Notes: generated by a model from the sequence alone, not told the origin. A stretch of 64,000 nucleotides of DNA from Rothia halotolerans (GCF_004136635.1 NZ_NOIU01000003.1:248001-312000); one strand, 5' to 3'; positions 18,253 through 28,240 are shown, counted from the stretch's first letter. Translations and numbers: made by a program.

Positions 18253-18998
18253 TGACCCTCTCCTCGGGTCGCGGCGGCGGCCGGAACCGGTACGGTTCTG
18301 GCCGCCGCCGTCGTGGTTCCAGGCTGGGCGGCGCCCCGGAGGGACCTTCGGGGCCCCGGCGGACGGGGGAGGGGACCGCGGAGGGGGCGGGGTCCGCCTC
18401 TTCGCCTCCTGCTGAGCCCCCGGCCCCCACTACTGCCGGGCAGGCGGGTGACGGCGGTTCTCCCTCGTCCGCTCCGGGGAACGGCTCCGGCGAGTACGAG
18501 CAGGCCAAGGAGATCGTCCTGCGCCAGCTCGCGGCCTCGGCGAGGAGCCGAGCCCAGCTGGAGGAGAAGCTCCGCCGGAAGGAAGTCTCCGAGGCGGTCA
18601 TCGCACGGGTCCTGGACCGCTTCGAGGAGCTCGGGCTGGTGGACGACCGCCAGTACGCCGAGATGTACGTCCGCTCCCGCGCCTCCAGCCGGAAGCTGGC
18701 CCGCCCCGCCCTGCGGCGCGAACTGGCGCAGAAGGGCGTGACGGGCGAGCTGGCCGAGGAGGCGCTGGCCCAGCGGGAGGACGAGGACGAGCGGGAGGAC
18801 GCCCGCGAGCTGGTCCGCAAGAAGCTGGCCCACGAGGGCGAGCTGGCCGACCGCGTCGCCCGGGAGAAGGTCGTGCGGAGGCTGGCGTCGATGCTCGCCC
18901 GCCGGGGATACTCGCCGGGCATGGCCTTCGAGCTCATCCGCGAGGAGCTGGAGGCGCGCGGCGCGGAGCCGCCGGAGGACGACGACGCCGGCCTCTGA
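18252..18998 (+). CDS. recX: Regulatory protein RecX
   Basis: RecX binds RecA filaments and limits their growth. The C-terminal 165 residues hold the three-helix repeats of the family (for example RSRAQLEEKL, FEELGLVDDRQYAEMYV, SRRKLARPALRRELAQKGV-like stretch). The first 80 residues are a Gly/Arg/Pro/Ser-rich low-complexity extension, making the protein (248 aa) longer than typical RecX of about 150-170 aa. The start at ATG 18252 overlaps the recA stop, so expression should be coupled to RecA. No clear alternative ribosome site supports a shorter form. Confidence 0.93.
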   Translation: MTLSSGRGGGRNRYGSGRRRRGSRLGGAPEGPSGPRRTGEGTAEGAGSASSPPAEPPAPTTAGQAGDGGSPSSAPGNGSGEYEQAKEIVLRQLAASARSRAQLEEKLRRKEVSEAVIARVLDRFEELGLVDDRQYAEMYVRSRASSRKLARPALRRELAQKGVTGELAEEALAQREDEDEREDARELVRKKLAHEGELADRVAREKVVRRLASMLARRGYSPGMAFELIREELEARGAEPPEDDDAGL

Positions 18999-19124
18999 CG
19001 CCCTCTCGCGCCCTGGCGGGGCGCTCGGGGACGGGCCCGCCTGATCTCCCAAGCGGCGGCCCCGCCGACTCCGCCGTCCCTGTGGCCGGGATCAAGCCGT
19101 TCTCTCCCGCCGCGGCGCATCTTG

Positions 19125-19130
19125 TACCCT
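19125..19130 (+). promoter_or_regulatory. miaB -10 element, leaderless arrangement
   Basis: TACCCT six bases before the GTG at 19137. This placement excludes the in-frame TTG at 19122 as a usable start. Confidence 0.5.
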
Positions 19131-19136
19131 GGCAGG

Positions 19137-20708
19137 GTGAGTGCCAACGTGATCGACCAGCCGACCCTCAGCCCCCAGACCGCCGACGCGCCCCAGCCGG
19201 GGATCGACGCCGAGACGGGCGAGCACCGCACCTATGAGGTGCGGACCTTCGGCTGCCAGATGAACGTCCACGACTCCGAGCGCATCTCCGGGCTCCTCGA
19301 GTCCGCCGGCTACGTTCCCGAGCTCGGCGGCGCCCCGGACCTCGTCGTCTTCAACACCTGCGCCGTCCGGGAGAACGCGGACAACAAGCTCTACGGCCAC
19401 CTCGGCCAGCTCGCGCCGGTCAAGCGGTCCCGCGAGGGGATGCAGATCGCCGTCGGCGGCTGCCTCGCCCAGAAGGACCAGAACACGATCGTGGAGAAGG
19501 CCCCGTGGGTCGACGTCGTCTTCGGCACCCACAACATCGGCTCGCTGCCGACGCTGCTGGAGCGATCCCGCCACAACGAGCGCGCGGCCACCGAGCTGCT
19601 GGAGTCCCTCGAGGTCTTCCCCTCGACCCTGCCCACCAAGCGCGACTCCGTCTACTCGGGCTGGGTCTCCATCTCCGTGGGCTGCAACAACACCTGCACC
19701 TTCTGCATCGTCCCCTCCCTGCGCGGCAAGGAGAAGGACCGGCGCCCGGGCGACATCCTCGCCGAGGTGCAGGCCCTGGTCGACGACGGCGCCATCGAGG
19801 TCACGCTGCTGGGGCAGAACGTGAACTCCTACGGCGTCGAGTTCGGCGACCGGCAGGCCTTCTCCAAGCTGCTGCGGGCCTGCGGGCAGATCGAGGGGCT
19901 CGAGCGGGTCCGCTTCACCAGCCCCCACCCGGCGGCCTTCACCGACGACGTCATCGACGCGATGGCCGAGACCCCCAACGTGATGCCGGTGCTGCACATG
20001 CCGCTGCAGTCCGGCTCCGACCGGGTCCTCAAGGCCATGCGGCGCTCGTACCGCTCCAAGAGGTTCCTCGGCATCCTGGAGCGGGTCCGCGAGCGGATCC
20101 CGCACGCCGCGATCACCACCGACATCATCGTCGGCTTCCCCGGAGAGACCGAGGAGGACTTCCAGGCGACGCTCGACGTCGTGGAGCGCGCCCGCTTCTC
20201 CTCCGCCTTCACCTTCCAGTACTCGATCCGACCCGGCACGCCGGCCGGCGAGATGGAGGACCAGGTCCCCAAGGCCGTGGTCCAGGAGCGCTACGAGCGG
20301 CTGGTCGCGCTGCAGGACCGGATCAGCGCCGAGGAGAACGCGGCGCAGCTGGGACGCACGGTGGAGGTCATGGTCGCCGCCGACTCCGGCCGGAAGTCGG
20401 AGAAGACCCATCGCCTCTCCGGCCGCACCCCCGACCAGCGCCTGGTCCACTTCTCCGTCCCCGCCGGGGCCGAGCAGCCGCGCCCCGGCGACCTCGTGAC
20501 GCTGAAGATCACCGAGACGGCCCCGTTCCACCTCATCGCGGACCCGGAGCCCGAGGACTACTCGGTCCGCCGCTCCCGCGCCGGGGAGGCCTGGGACCGC
20601 TCCCAGCTGGAGTCCTGCGGCGCCGGGGAAGCGCAGCCCGGCACCACCAATCTCGGCATGCCGAGCATCCCGCGCCGGCCCTCGCTGGGCCTGCCCGGGG
20701 CGGGGTAG
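19137..20708 (+). CDS. miaB: tRNA-2-methylthio-N6-dimethylallyladenosine synthase
   Basis: Radical-SAM methylthiotransferase that adds 2-methylthio to i6A37 in tRNA; 523 aa. The N-terminal auxiliary cluster cysteines are Cys40 (TFGCQMN), Cys75 (FNTCAVREN) and Cys109 (GGCLAQ). The radical-SAM cysteines are Cys183, Cys187 and Cys190 (CNNTCTFC). A TRAM domain follows at about 390-455, then a tail of about 60 residues beyond the usual end. The next gene, miaA, makes its substrate, and the two are four bases apart. Confidence 0.97.
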   Translation: MSANVIDQPTLSPQTADAPQPGIDAETGEHRTYEVRTFGCQMNVHDSERISGLLESAGYVPELGGAPDLVVFNTCAVRENADNKLYGHLGQLAPVKRSREGMQIAVGGCLAQKDQNTIVEKAPWVDVVFGTHNIGSLPTLLERSRHNERAATELLESLEVFPSTLPTKRDSVYSGWVSISVGCNNTCTFCIVPSLRGKEKDRRPGDILAEVQALVDDGAIEVTLLGQNVNSYGVEFGDRQAFSKLLRACGQIEGLERVRFTSPHPAAFTDDVIDAMAETPNVMPVLHMPLQSGSDRVLKAMRRSYRSKRFLGILERVRERIPHAAITTDIIVGFPGETEEDFQATLDVVERARFSSAFTFQYSIRPGTPAGEMEDQVPKAVVQERYERLVALQDRISAEENAAQLGRTVEVMVAADSGRKSEKTHRLSGRTPDQRLVHFSVPAGAEQPRPGDLVTLKITETAPFHLIADPEPEDYSVRRSRAGEAWDRSQLESCGAGEAQPGTTNLGMPSIPRRPSLGLPGAG

Positions 20709-20712
20709 CGGC

Positions 20713-21765
20713 GTGACGGAGGCCGGCCGGGCCGAGAGCGGATCCGCTGAGGCCGGGCTCACCGAGGCCGTGCGCTCTCAGACCACCGGCGGTGCCGCCG
20801 ATCGTCCCGAGCCCGGCCGCACCGGCGCCGGCCGAGGGGGGACCGAACGGGCTGGCGCGGAGCGTCCCGTCGTCGCCGTCGTGGGTCCCACCGGCACCGG
20901 CAAGTCCGACCTGGGGGTCGCGCTCGCCCGGGAGCTGGACGGCGAGGTCGTCAACGCCGACTCGATGCAGTTCTACCGCGGGATGGACATCGGCACGGCC
21001 AAGCTCGCGCCCGAGGAGCGGGGCGGCGTCGCCCACCACCTCCTCGACGTGCTGGAGGTGACCGAGGAGGCCTCGGTCGCGCTCTACCAGGAGCAGGCGC
21101 GCGCCGCGATCGACGCCGTCCTGGCGCGAGGGCGGGTCCCGATCCTGGTCGGCGGCTCGGGCCTCTACGTCCGGGCGGCTCTGGACCGGCTCGAGTTCCC
21201 GGGCACCGACCCGCGGGCCCGGGCGGAGATCGAGGAGGACCTCGCCCGGCGGGGGCGGAGCGCGCTGCTGGCCGAGCTGCGCGAAGTGGACCCGGAGTCC
21301 GCCGAGCGCGTGGCCGACGACCGCCGACTGGTCCGCGCGCTCGAGGTCCACCGGATCACCGGCCGCCCCTTTACCTCCTTCATGCCCCGGCGCGAGTACG
21401 TGCGGCCGGCGGTGCAGATCGGGCTCGGCGGCCCGCGGGGCGCGCTGAACGAGCGGCTCGCCCGGCGGGTGGACCGGATGGTGGAGCGCGGTCTCCCGGA
21501 GGAGGTCGCGCGGCTCGACGCCGTCGGGCTGCGCCGGGGGCGGACCGCCTCGCGCGCCCTGGGCTACCGCCAGTTCCTGGAGGTCCTCGACGGCCTCAGC
21601 ACCGTGGAGGCCGCCGCCGAGGCGACGACGACGGCGACCCGCCGGCTCGCCAAGCGCCAGGTGACCTGGTTCTCCGCGGATCCGCGGGTGGAGTGGACCG
21701 ACTTCCGGGAGCCCCCGGAAGAGCAGCTGCGGCGGGCCCTGCGCCGGATCGCGGAGGCGGGCTGA
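20713..21765 (+). CDS. miaA: tRNA dimethylallyltransferase
   Basis: Transfers a dimethylallyl group to A37 of tRNAs reading UNN codons, providing the substrate of MiaB. P-loop GPTGTGKS at residues 58-65; [15 protein letters not shown] motif follows, and GGSGLY and KRQVTWF sit further on. The product from GTG 20713 is 350 aa with about 50 residues of Ala/Gly/Arg-rich sequence before the conserved domain, longer than usual. No better-spaced start with a ribosome site is seen closer in. It probably forms an operon with miaB. Confidence 0.95.
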   Translation: MTEAGRAESGSAEAGLTEAVRSQTTGGAADRPEPGRTGAGRGGTERAGAERPVVAVVGPTGTGKSDLGVALARELDGEVVNADSMQFYRGMDIGTAKLAPEERGGVAHHLLDVLEVTEEASVALYQEQARAAIDAVLARGRVPILVGGSGLYVRAALDRLEFPGTDPRARAEIEEDLARRGRSALLAELREVDPESAERVADDRRLVRALEVHRITGRPFTSFMPRREYVRPAVQIGLGGPRGALNERLARRVDRMVERGLPEEVARLDAVGLRRGRTASRALGYRQFLEVLDGLSTVEAAAEATTTATRRLAKRQVTWFSADPRVEWTDFREPPEEQLRRALRRIAEAG

Positions 21766-21810
21766 GCCGGCGGCCGGTGTTCGCGCCGGTTCCACCTCGC
21801 CCTCTCGTAC

Positions 21811-21840
21811 GTGACGGTCCCCGCGCCGCGCGGCTAGAAT
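21811..21840 (+). promoter_or_regulatory. dapF promoter, leaderless arrangement
   Basis: GTGACG (21811-21816), an 18-base spacer and TAGAAT (21835-21840), then seven bases to the GTG at 21848. This is the most complete of the leaderless promoters in the window. Confidence 0.6.
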
Positions 21841-21847
21841 CGTGAGC

Positions 21848-22840
21848 GTGACTTCAACGCAGCCGCAGACCCCGCCCAGCCCCTCCGACCGACCCGCCGA
21901 GCCGGGTGATGCCCCCCGCGCCGACGCGGCCTGGGGCGAGCTGGCCGGCGTCGAGCTGACCAAGGGCCACGGCACGGGCAACGACTTCGTGCTGCTGACC
22001 GACCCCGAGGCCGAGCTGGCCCTGGACGCCGCCCTCGTGGCCGCCGTCTGCGACCGGCACCGCGGCGTGGGCGCCGACGGCCTGATCCGCGCGGTGCGCT
22101 CCGAGAGCCTCCCCGAGGGGCGCGAGCTGCTGGCCGCCTCGCCCGAGGCGGAGTGGTTCATGGACTACCGCAACGCCGACGGCTCGATCTCGGAGATGTG
22201 CGGCAACGGCGTGCGGGTCTTCGTCCACTACCTGCTCCGGCGCGGCCTCGCCGAGCCGGGCGGGGACGGGCGCCTGACCATCGGCACCCGCGGCGGCGCC
22301 AAGACGGTCGCGCGGACCGAGACCGGCTACGCGGTGGACATGGGCCCCTGGGGGTTCATCCACGGCGACGAGGCGCGGGAGGGCGGCAGCGACTCCACGG
22401 TGACCGCCAGGGGACTGCGCACGCCCCGGCCGGCGCTGTCGATCTCGATGGGCAACCCGCACACGGTCGTCGCCCTGGCGGGGGAGGCGAAGCTGGATAA
22501 GCTGGGCCTCTCCGAGGCGCCCGGCGTCCGGCCCGCTCCGCCGCACGGGACGAACGTCGAGTTCGTGGTCCCGGTGGAGACCGACGAGGAGGAGACGGTC
22601 GGCAGCATCGCGATGCGCGTGCACGAGCGCGGCGTCGGCGAGACCCAGTCCTGCGGGACCGGTGCCTGCGCCGCGGCTGCCGCGACCCGCTTCTGGGCGG
22701 GAGAGGACGCCCCGGACGAGTGGGTCATCGAGGTGCCGGGCGGCACGCTCGGCGCGACCTTCGTCCTCGGCCCGGACGAGCTCGAGCACGTGGTGCTCTC
22801 GGGGCCGGCGACGCTGGTCGGGCGCGTGGTCCTCGACTGA
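21848..22840 (+). CDS. dapF: Diaminopimelate epimerase
   Basis: Interconverts LL- and meso-diaminopimelate for peptidoglycan and lysine; 330 aa. The two catalytic cysteines are Cys118 in SEMCGNGVR and Cys269 in QSCGTGAC, each in its conserved frame. GHGTGNDFV at about 40-48 marks the start of the conserved fold. A Pro/Asp-rich N-terminal extension of about 35 residues precedes it. GTG 21848 is preferred to GTG 21842, which is only one base from the -10 element. It converges with the flavoprotein gene beyond a duplicated hairpin. Confidence 0.96.
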   Translation: MTSTQPQTPPSPSDRPAEPGDAPRADAAWGELAGVELTKGHGTGNDFVLLTDPEAELALDAALVAAVCDRHRGVGADGLIRAVRSESLPEGRELLAASPEAEWFMDYRNADGSISEMCGNGVRVFVHYLLRRGLAEPGGDGRLTIGTRGGAKTVARTETGYAVDMGPWGFIHGDEAREGGSDSTVTARGLRTPRPALSISMGNPHTVVALAGEAKLDKLGLSEAPGVRPAPPHGTNVEFVVPVETDEEETVGSIAMRVHERGVGETQSCGTGACAAAAATRFWAGEDAPDEWVIEVPGGTLGATFVLGPDELEHVVLSGPATLVGRVVLD

Positions 22841-22861
22841 TCCGGCCCGCCGGCCTCGCGC

Positions 22862-22924
22862 GGCGGATCCCCGCCACTCGGCGGCCGGCCCTCCTGGGCG
22901 GCGGACCCCCGCCACTCGGCGGCC
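22862..22924. repeat. Direct repeat of a 25-bp hairpin-forming sequence
   Basis: Two copies (22862-22886 and 22900-22924) are identical except for one T/C change and start 38 bp apart. Each copy has GGCGG facing CCGCC around a short loop. They lie in the 134-bp gap between the convergent dapF and flavoprotein genes, where terminators for both would be expected. Confidence 0.7.
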
Positions 22925-22974
22925 CCCCGGGAGACGGACCCGGGCACGCGAAGGCCGCGCCTCCCGCACGTCCC

Positions 22975-25848
22975 TCAGCTCAGCGCCTCGGCCAGCAGCT
23001 CCAGCACGTGGCGGTAGGGCCTGCCGGTCGCCCGCGTCATGCCGATCTCGCACGTGCGGTTGGCGGCGGCGTGGGTCTCGGATCCCAGCCCCGCCACCTC
23101 GGCGGCCTCGGCCTCGGTGGCCGAGGCGGTGAGCTCCGGATGGAGCATCCCTCGATCCCCGGCGAAGGCGCAGCAGCCCCAGGAGTCCGGCACGCGCACG
23201 TCCCCGGCGACCGCCTCGGCCACCTGCTGGACGGCTCCGTTCAGCTTCATCCGGGTGGAGGAGCAGGTCGGGTGGATCGTCACCGACCCCAGGGGCCTCG
23301 TCCCCGCGGCGGGGAGCTCGCCCGCCGCGACGAGGACCGGCAGGACCCGCTCCGCGGTGAAGGCCACGGCGTCGACCACGCGGATCGGCCGGTCCAGGCC
23401 GGCCGCGCCCTTCGTCCCCTCCGCCGAGCGGAGCATCTCGGCCAGCCCCTCGGTGCAGGAGCTGGCGTCGGAGACGACGGGCAGCCGTCCTCCCTCGGTG
23501 GCCGCCGCCAGGGCGTCGAGCACCGTGCGGCGCATCTGCGCGTACCCCTCCCGGTGGCCCTTGGACTTCCAGGGGGTGGCGCAGCACAGCGACCCGATGC
23601 CCTCCGGCGTCCTGATCCGGACGCCGGCGCGCTCGCAGAGGGCGCGGAGGGCCGGGCCCACCCCGGATCCGCCCTCGGCGGGGCCGAAGAGGGTCGCCGT
23701 GCAGCTGGGGAACCACACCGCCTCGGCCGCCGGATCCTCGACCCGGCCGCGCGGCCGCCCGCCCGCGGGGAGGTCGGCCGTATAGCGCGGGACGGTCTCC
23801 GCTCCCACGACGCCGCGGGCCAGGTCGGTGGCGAGCCGGGGCAGGGCGGGCGGCACGGCGTCGGCGGCGCTGAGGGCCAGCCCGCCGCCCCGGCTCATGC
23901 CCCGCCAGGACTTGGCCGCCGCGAGCCAGGCCTTCTCCTCCACCCGGCCGGCCTCCTCCGCCCGCAGGCGGCGCACCAGGTCCCCGGTGTTGATGAGGAC
24001 GGGGCAGGAGGTCTGGCACATGCCGTCCACCGCGCAGGTCTGCACCCCGTCATAGGCGTACTCGCGCCTGAGGGTCCGCGCCAGCTCGTGGTCCCCCTGG
24101 GCCTCGGCGCGGGCCGTCTCGCGGCGCAGGACGATCCGCTCCCGCGGCGTCAGGGTGAGGTCCTTGCTGGGGCAGACCGGCTCGCAGTATCCGCACTCGA
24201 CGCAGCGGTCGACCTCCTCCTCCACGGGCGGGGCCACCTTGAGGTCCCGGAGATGGGCGTCAGGGTCCTCGGAGAGCAGGACGCCGGGGTTGAGCAGGCG
24301 GTCCGGGTCCACGAGCCGCTTGACCCGCCGCATCACCTCGTACAGCTCGGCGCCCACCTGGCGCTCCACGAAGGGGGCCATGATGCGCCCGGTGCCGTGC
24401 TCGGCCTTCAGCGTGCCGCCCTGGGCGAGGACCAGCTCCACCATCTCCTCGGTGAACTGCGCGTAGCGGCGCAGGTGGGAGAGGTCCCGCGGGTTCGGGT
24501 CATCGCCGAACTCCTCGGTGATCATGAAGTGGATGTTGCCGTCCTTGGCGTGGCCGAAGATGACGGCGTCGGCGTATCCGTGCCGGTCGAACAGCTCGAT
24601 GAGCCGGGAGCAGGTGGCTCCCAGCCGCTCCACCGGGACGGCGATGTCCTCCAGCAGGGCCGTGGTGCCCGGCGCCCTGTTGCCGGCGACGGCCGCGAAG
24701 AGCACCTTGCGCGTATGCCACAGGGCGGCCCGCCGGGCGGGGTCGGTGGTGAACGCCGCGGCCGCGTGGAGGTCCAGCCGGGGCCAGAGCGGCTCCGCGC
24801 CGCGGAGCCGCTCCTCGAGGGTCCCTTCGTCCGCCTCCTGGAACTCGACCAGCAGGGAGCAGTGCTCTGCCACCTCCAGGGAGGAGATCTCCTCGGGGCA
24901 GTCCGGGTCCCTCTGCGTCACGCGCAGGCTCGTGGCGTCCATCAGCTCCACGGTGGCGGGGCCGCAGGCGATCAGGTCCGGGAGGCAGGCGGTCGCCGCC
25001 GCCAGATCGGGGAACACCAGCAGCGCGGTGGCGGCGCATGGCTTGATCGGGACTGTGCGGAAGACGGCCTCCGCCACGAAGGCCAGGGTGCCCTCGCTGC
25101 CGACCACGAGGTGCTCCAGGATCCTCACCGGCTCGGTGTGGTCCAGGAAGGAGTTCAGGCCGTAGCCCATCGTGTTCTTGATGGAGTGCAGCCTGCGCAG
25201 GGTCTCCACGCTCCCGGGGTCGGCGCGCAGCTCGTCGCGGATCCGGGCGAGCCCCGCGTGCAGCCGGGGCTCCGCCGCGCGCAGGCGCTCGTCGGCGTCG
25301 TCGGCCCCCGTGTCCACCACGGTGCCCGAGGGCAGGACCAGCACGGCCGACTCGAGGGTCCGGTAGGTGTTCGCCTTGATGCCGCAGGCCATGCCGGAGG
25401 AGTTGTTGGCCACCACGCCGCCGACGGTGCACGCGATCTCGCTGGCGGGGTCGGGTCCCAGCTTGGTGCCGTGCCGCAGCAGGCGGGCGTTGACCGCGCG
25501 CACCACGGCGCCGGGGCCGCAGCGGACGCGGGCGCCATCGTCGAGGACCTCGATGCTGCGGAAGGCCTTGCGGGTGTCGAGCAGGACGGCGTCGGTGACG
25601 CTCTGCCCGGAGAGGCTGGTGCCGCCGGAGCGGAAGGTGACGGTGAAGCCCTGCCGCCGTGCCGCTGCGAGCAGAGCGCCGACCTCCTCGGCGCTGGTCG
25701 GCGTCGCGACGGCCTGCGGGGTGAGCAGGTAGTGCGAGGCGTCGTGGGCGGAGGCCAGCCGGTCCACCGCGCGGACGCCGACGTCCTCGACGACGGCGCG
25801 CAGCGCCTCGACCAGCCCCTCCTCGACCTCTGGCAGCAGTGCGCTCAT
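22975..25848 (-). CDS. FAD- and Fe-S-containing D-2-hydroxyacid (D-lactate type) dehydrogenase
   Basis: Large 957-aa membrane-associated-type flavoprotein resembling quinone-linked D-lactate and D-2-hydroxyglutarate dehydrogenases. Domains in order: FAD-binding PCMH fold (about 40-220, with FRSGGTSLSGQS and GGVVANNSSGM), FAD-oxidase C-terminal domain (about 225-500, with IFGHAKDGNIHF), then ferredoxin motifs Cys549-x2-Cys552-x2-Cys555-x3-Cys559 and Cys605-x5-Cys611-x3-Cys615. Two cysteine-rich CCG modules follow (CCATPWKSKG; CCAFAGDRG). All expected ligands look intact. ATG 25848 has GGAGGAG upstream. It is the last gene of the minus-strand operon, 41 bp after the GMC gene. The physiological substrate is unknown. 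Confidence 0.88.
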   Translation of the reverse strand: MSALLPEVEEGLVEALRAVVEDVGVRAVDRLASAHDASHYLLTPQAVATPTSAEEVGALLAAARRQGFTVTFRSGGTSLSGQSVTDAVLLDTRKAFRSIEVLDDGARVRCGPGAVVRAVNARLLRHGTKLGPDPASEIACTVGGVVANNSSGMACGIKANTYRTLESAVLVLPSGTVVDTGADDADERLRAAEPRLHAGLARIRDELRADPGSVETLRRLHSIKNTMGYGLNSFLDHTEPVRILEHLVVGSEGTLAFVAEAVFRTVPIKPCAATALLVFPDLAAATACLPDLIACGPATVELMDATSLRVTQRDPDCPEEISSLEVAEHCSLLVEFQEADEGTLEERLRGAEPLWPRLDLHAAAAFTTDPARRAALWHTRKVLFAAVAGNRAPGTTALLEDIAVPVERLGATCSRLIELFDRHGYADAVIFGHAKDGNIHFMITEEFGDDPNPRDLSHLRRYAQFTEEMVELVLAQGGTLKAEHGTGRIMAPFVERQVGAELYEVMRRVKRLVDPDRLLNPGVLLSEDPDAHLRDLKVAPPVEEEVDRCVECGYCEPVCPSKDLTLTPRERIVLRRETARAEAQGDHELARTLRREYAYDGVQTCAVDGMCQTSCPVLINTGDLVRRLRAEEAGRVEEKAWLAAAKSWRGMSRGGGLALSAADAVPPALPRLATDLARGVVGAETVPRYTADLPAGGRPRGRVEDPAAEAVWFPSCTATLFGPAEGGSGVGPALRALCERAGVRIRTPEGIGSLCCATPWKSKGHREGYAQMRRTVLDALAAATEGGRLPVVSDASSCTEGLAEMLRSAEGTKGAAGLDRPIRVVDAVAFTAERVLPVLVAAGELPAAGTRPLGSVTIHPTCSSTRMKLNGAVQQVAEAVAGDVRVPDSWGCCAFAGDRGMLHPELTASATEAEAAEVAGLGSETHAAANRTCEIGMTRATGRPYRHVLELLAEALS

Positions 25849-25889
25849 CTTCTCCTCCTCGAGCTGATGCGGTCGGCTTCCTCCCGATA

Positions 25890-27500
25890 CTAGAGGGGCC
25901 GGGTCCCGCCGGAGCGGAGCTGATCGGCGATGTACTCGGCCTGCCGGATCGCCAGTGCGACGATCGTCAGGGTCGGGTTGGCCGCCGCTCCCGTGGTGAA
26001 GACCGAGCCGTCGGAGATGAACAGGTTCGGCACGTCGTGCGCCCGCCCCCAGCCGTCCACCACGCCGTCCTCCGGGCGCTCGCTCATCCGGGCGGTGCCC
26101 AGGTTGTGGGTCGAGGGATACGGCGGCGTCCGGTGGGTCGACGTCGCCCCCACCGCCCCGAAGACCTTCTCGCCGGAGGCGTAGCCGTGCTCGCGCATGG
26201 CGACGTCGTTGGGATGGTCGTCGAAGTGGACGTTCGGCACGGGGAGGCCGTTCTCGTCCTTCACGGTGGTGTTGAGGGAGACCCGGTTGGTCTCCTGCGG
26301 CATGTCCTCGCCGACCACCCACATGCCGGCGGTGTTGAGGTACCTGTCCAGCAGGGCGGCGAAATCCGGGCCCCAGGAGCCGGGGTCGGCGAAGGCCGCC
26401 ATGAAGGCGGGGCCCAGGGAGATCGTCTCCATGTAGTAGCCGCCGGCGAAGCCGCGGTCCGGGTCGTGGAGGGACTCGTCGGCGATCATCCCGGCCATCG
26501 TCTCCCCCCGGTACATGCGCACGGGCTTCTCGAAGTGCCCCCAGACGGTTCCGGTGGTGTGGCGCATGTAGTTCCGTCCCACCTGGCCCGAGGAGTTCGC
26601 CAGGCCCTGGGGGAAGCTGGGGGTGCCGGAGAGCAGCAGCAGCCGCGGCGTCTCCACGGAGTTCGCCGCCAGGCACACCGTCGCGGCGGCCTGCCGGTGC
26701 AGGTTCCCCTCCGAGTCCAGGTAGAGGACGGCGTCGGCGCGGCCCTCGGCGTCGTGGGTGATCTGGACGGCCTGGGACTCCGGGCGCAGGTCCAGCAGCC
26801 CCGTCGCGGCGGCGCGCGGGATCTCCCGGACCAGGGTGGACCACTTGGAGCCGTTCTTGTCGCCCTGGAAGTTGAAGCCGTCCTGGATGGAGGCCGGGCG
26901 GCCGTCGTACTCCTCGGCGTTGGTGGCGTACGGGCCCGTGGCGTAGAACCTGTAGCCGGCCCGCTCGGCGCCGGCCGCGAACACTTTGTAGTTGTTGTTG
27001 GCCGGCAGCGGCTTGCGCCCGTGGACGTGGGTGGAGCCCATCGCCTTCTCCGCGCGGTCGTAGTACGGGGCGAGCTCCTCCAGGCCGATCGGCCAGTCCA
27101 GGAGGTTGGCGCCCTCGATCCGCCCGTAGGTGGCGCGGGCCTTGAACTCGTGGGCCTTGAACCGGGGAGTGGCCCCGGACCAGTGGGTGGTGGTGCCGCC
27201 GACCGCCTTGACGATCCAGGCGGGCAGGTTGGGGAAGTCCCGCGCGATCCGCCAGGACCCGGAGGTGGTCCGCGGGTCCAGCCAGGCCATCTGGTTGAAG
27301 GCCTCCCACTCGTCGTTGACGTAGTCCTCGTGGGTCAGGTGCGGTCCCGCTTCCAGGACGACCACGGGGATGCCCCGTGCCGTGAGCTCGTAGGCGAGGG
27401 TGCCGCCGCCGGCACCGGACCCGATGATGACGACGGCCTCCTCCTCGACGGGGACGCTGTAGCCGGTGGTGCTCCGGCCGGGCCGGGTCTGCTCGGTCAT
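25890..27500 (-). CDS. GMC family oxidoreductase (gluconate/sorbose dehydrogenase-like flavoprotein)
   Basis: FAD-dependent alcohol or polyol dehydrogenase of 536 aa. The dinucleotide-binding motif GSGAGGG is at 27-33, GGTTTHWSG is the second family signature, and the C-terminal catalytic region has His465 (THNLGTARM) and Asn508 (AANPTLTIVA). It most resembles the large subunit of membrane gluconate 2-dehydrogenase-type enzymes, which matches the adjacent subunit-3-like gene. The ATG overlaps that gene's stop (ATGA), so the two are coupled. No Tat signal is visible on this chain. A cytochrome c subunit gene is missing from the cluster, so the electron acceptor is unclear. Confidence 0.88.
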   Translation of the reverse strand: MTEQTRPGRSTTGYSVPVEEEAVVIIGSGAGGGTLAYELTARGIPVVVLEAGPHLTHEDYVNDEWEAFNQMAWLDPRTTSGSWRIARDFPNLPAWIVKAVGGTTTHWSGATPRFKAHEFKARATYGRIEGANLLDWPIGLEELAPYYDRAEKAMGSTHVHGRKPLPANNNYKVFAAGAERAGYRFYATGPYATNAEEYDGRPASIQDGFNFQGDKNGSKWSTLVREIPRAAATGLLDLRPESQAVQITHDAEGRADAVLYLDSEGNLHRQAAATVCLAANSVETPRLLLLSGTPSFPQGLANSSGQVGRNYMRHTTGTVWGHFEKPVRMYRGETMAGMIADESLHDPDRGFAGGYYMETISLGPAFMAAFADPGSWGPDFAALLDRYLNTAGMWVVGEDMPQETNRVSLNTTVKDENGLPVPNVHFDDHPNDVAMREHGYASGEKVFGAVGATSTHRTPPYPSTHNLGTARMSERPEDGVVDGWGRAHDVPNLFISDGSVFTTGAAANPTLTIVALAIRQAEYIADQLRSGGTRPL

Positions 27501-28078
27501 CACTTCTTCACCTCCTCCATGTCGGAGGCTGTCGCCCCGGGCTGGTTCACCGAGTCCGCGGGCGGGGTCGGGCCGCCCGGGGGCAGCGGAGCCGCGCCGG
27601 CGGCGATCTCCGGAAGCACGGCGTCGGGCGGGAACTCGATCCGGGGCTCCGGCAGCCAATCCAGGTCGTCGAACCCGCGGTGGAGGTAGCCGCCCTGATC
27701 GAAGGAGGCGCCCTCGTAGCCCAGCGCCTCCCAGACCTCGGCGTCGTCGTAGAGGTTCAGGACGGCGGTGCGGCGAACGAAGCCGAAGAACTCGGTGCCC
27801 CCCACGCGGCGCAGGGTCCGCAGCGCGGCGTCGTCGTCCAGGGCGCGGAAGTCCCCTCCCGCGAGCTGGTTGAGCGAGAGCAGGCCCTGGGACAGGGCGA
27901 CGCGGAACCAGGTCTCGGCCTCGGCCTCGGTGAGGATCCGGTCGGCGGTGCGCTCGTAGGGGCCGTCGGGCACGCAGGTGTGCGGGAAGGCGACGCGGAG
28001 GACGCGGATGAGCGTCTCGCGGGCCTCGTCGGTCATCTGGACGGCGTTGAGCGAGGGGTACTTGGCGGGGAACACCAT
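27500..28078 (-). CDS. Gluconate 2-dehydrogenase subunit 3 family protein
   Basis: Small partner subunit of 192 aa for the GMC flavoprotein encoded immediately after it. The family region covers about residues 10-130 (TLIRVLRVAFPHTCVPDG, LTEAEAETWFRVALSQG, FFGFVRRTAVLNLYDD). The C-terminal 45 residues are Pro/Ala-rich. Many homologues are exported through a Tat signal, but none is visible here, so the complex is probably cytoplasmic. ATG 28078 follows AAGGAG. It is the first gene of the minus-strand operon and faces the IclR regulator across 241 bp. Confidence 0.82.
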   Translation of the reverse strand: MVFPAKYPSLNAVQMTDEARETLIRVLRVAFPHTCVPDGPYERTADRILTEAEAETWFRVALSQGLLSLNQLAGGDFRALDDDAALRTLRRVGGTEFFGFVRRTAVLNLYDDAEVWEALGYEGASFDQGGYLHRGFDDLDWLPEPRIEFPPDAVLPEIAAGAAPLPPGGPTPPADSVNQPGATASDMEEVKK

Positions 28079-28226
28079 GGTGGCTCTCCTTCGGCTGATC
28101 TCCATCGATCTGACGGGCGACGACGACGTGCAGGGTGCCGCGGGCGCTCCTGCGGGGCGCCCGGGGCCGACATACGCCGTGGAACCGCCTTCCCGTGTGG
28201 ACACGAGGCTATGTGACCTGGGATAC

Positions 28227-28240
28227 ACCGATCCATCGGT
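28227..28240. promoter_or_regulatory. Candidate IclR operator
   Basis: ACCGAT-CC-ATCGGT is a perfect inverted repeat in the divergent region between the redox operon and the IclR gene. A TATTCT box overlaps its right edge (28240-28245) in the direction of the IclR gene, and TAGCCT on the opposite strand (28206-28211) could serve the redox operon. Operator assignment is inference. Confidence 0.45.

Noticed and set aside
19122-19136. TTG 19122 as the miaB start
   Set aside because: It overlaps the -10 box TACCCT, so an mRNA from that promoter would not contain it.
25849-27309. The open frame that continues upstream of the Fe-S flavoprotein, giving a 1,444-residue product
   Set aside because: The extra part is antisense-frame translation of the GMC gene. 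ATG 25848 has a strong GGAGGAG site and matches the family start.
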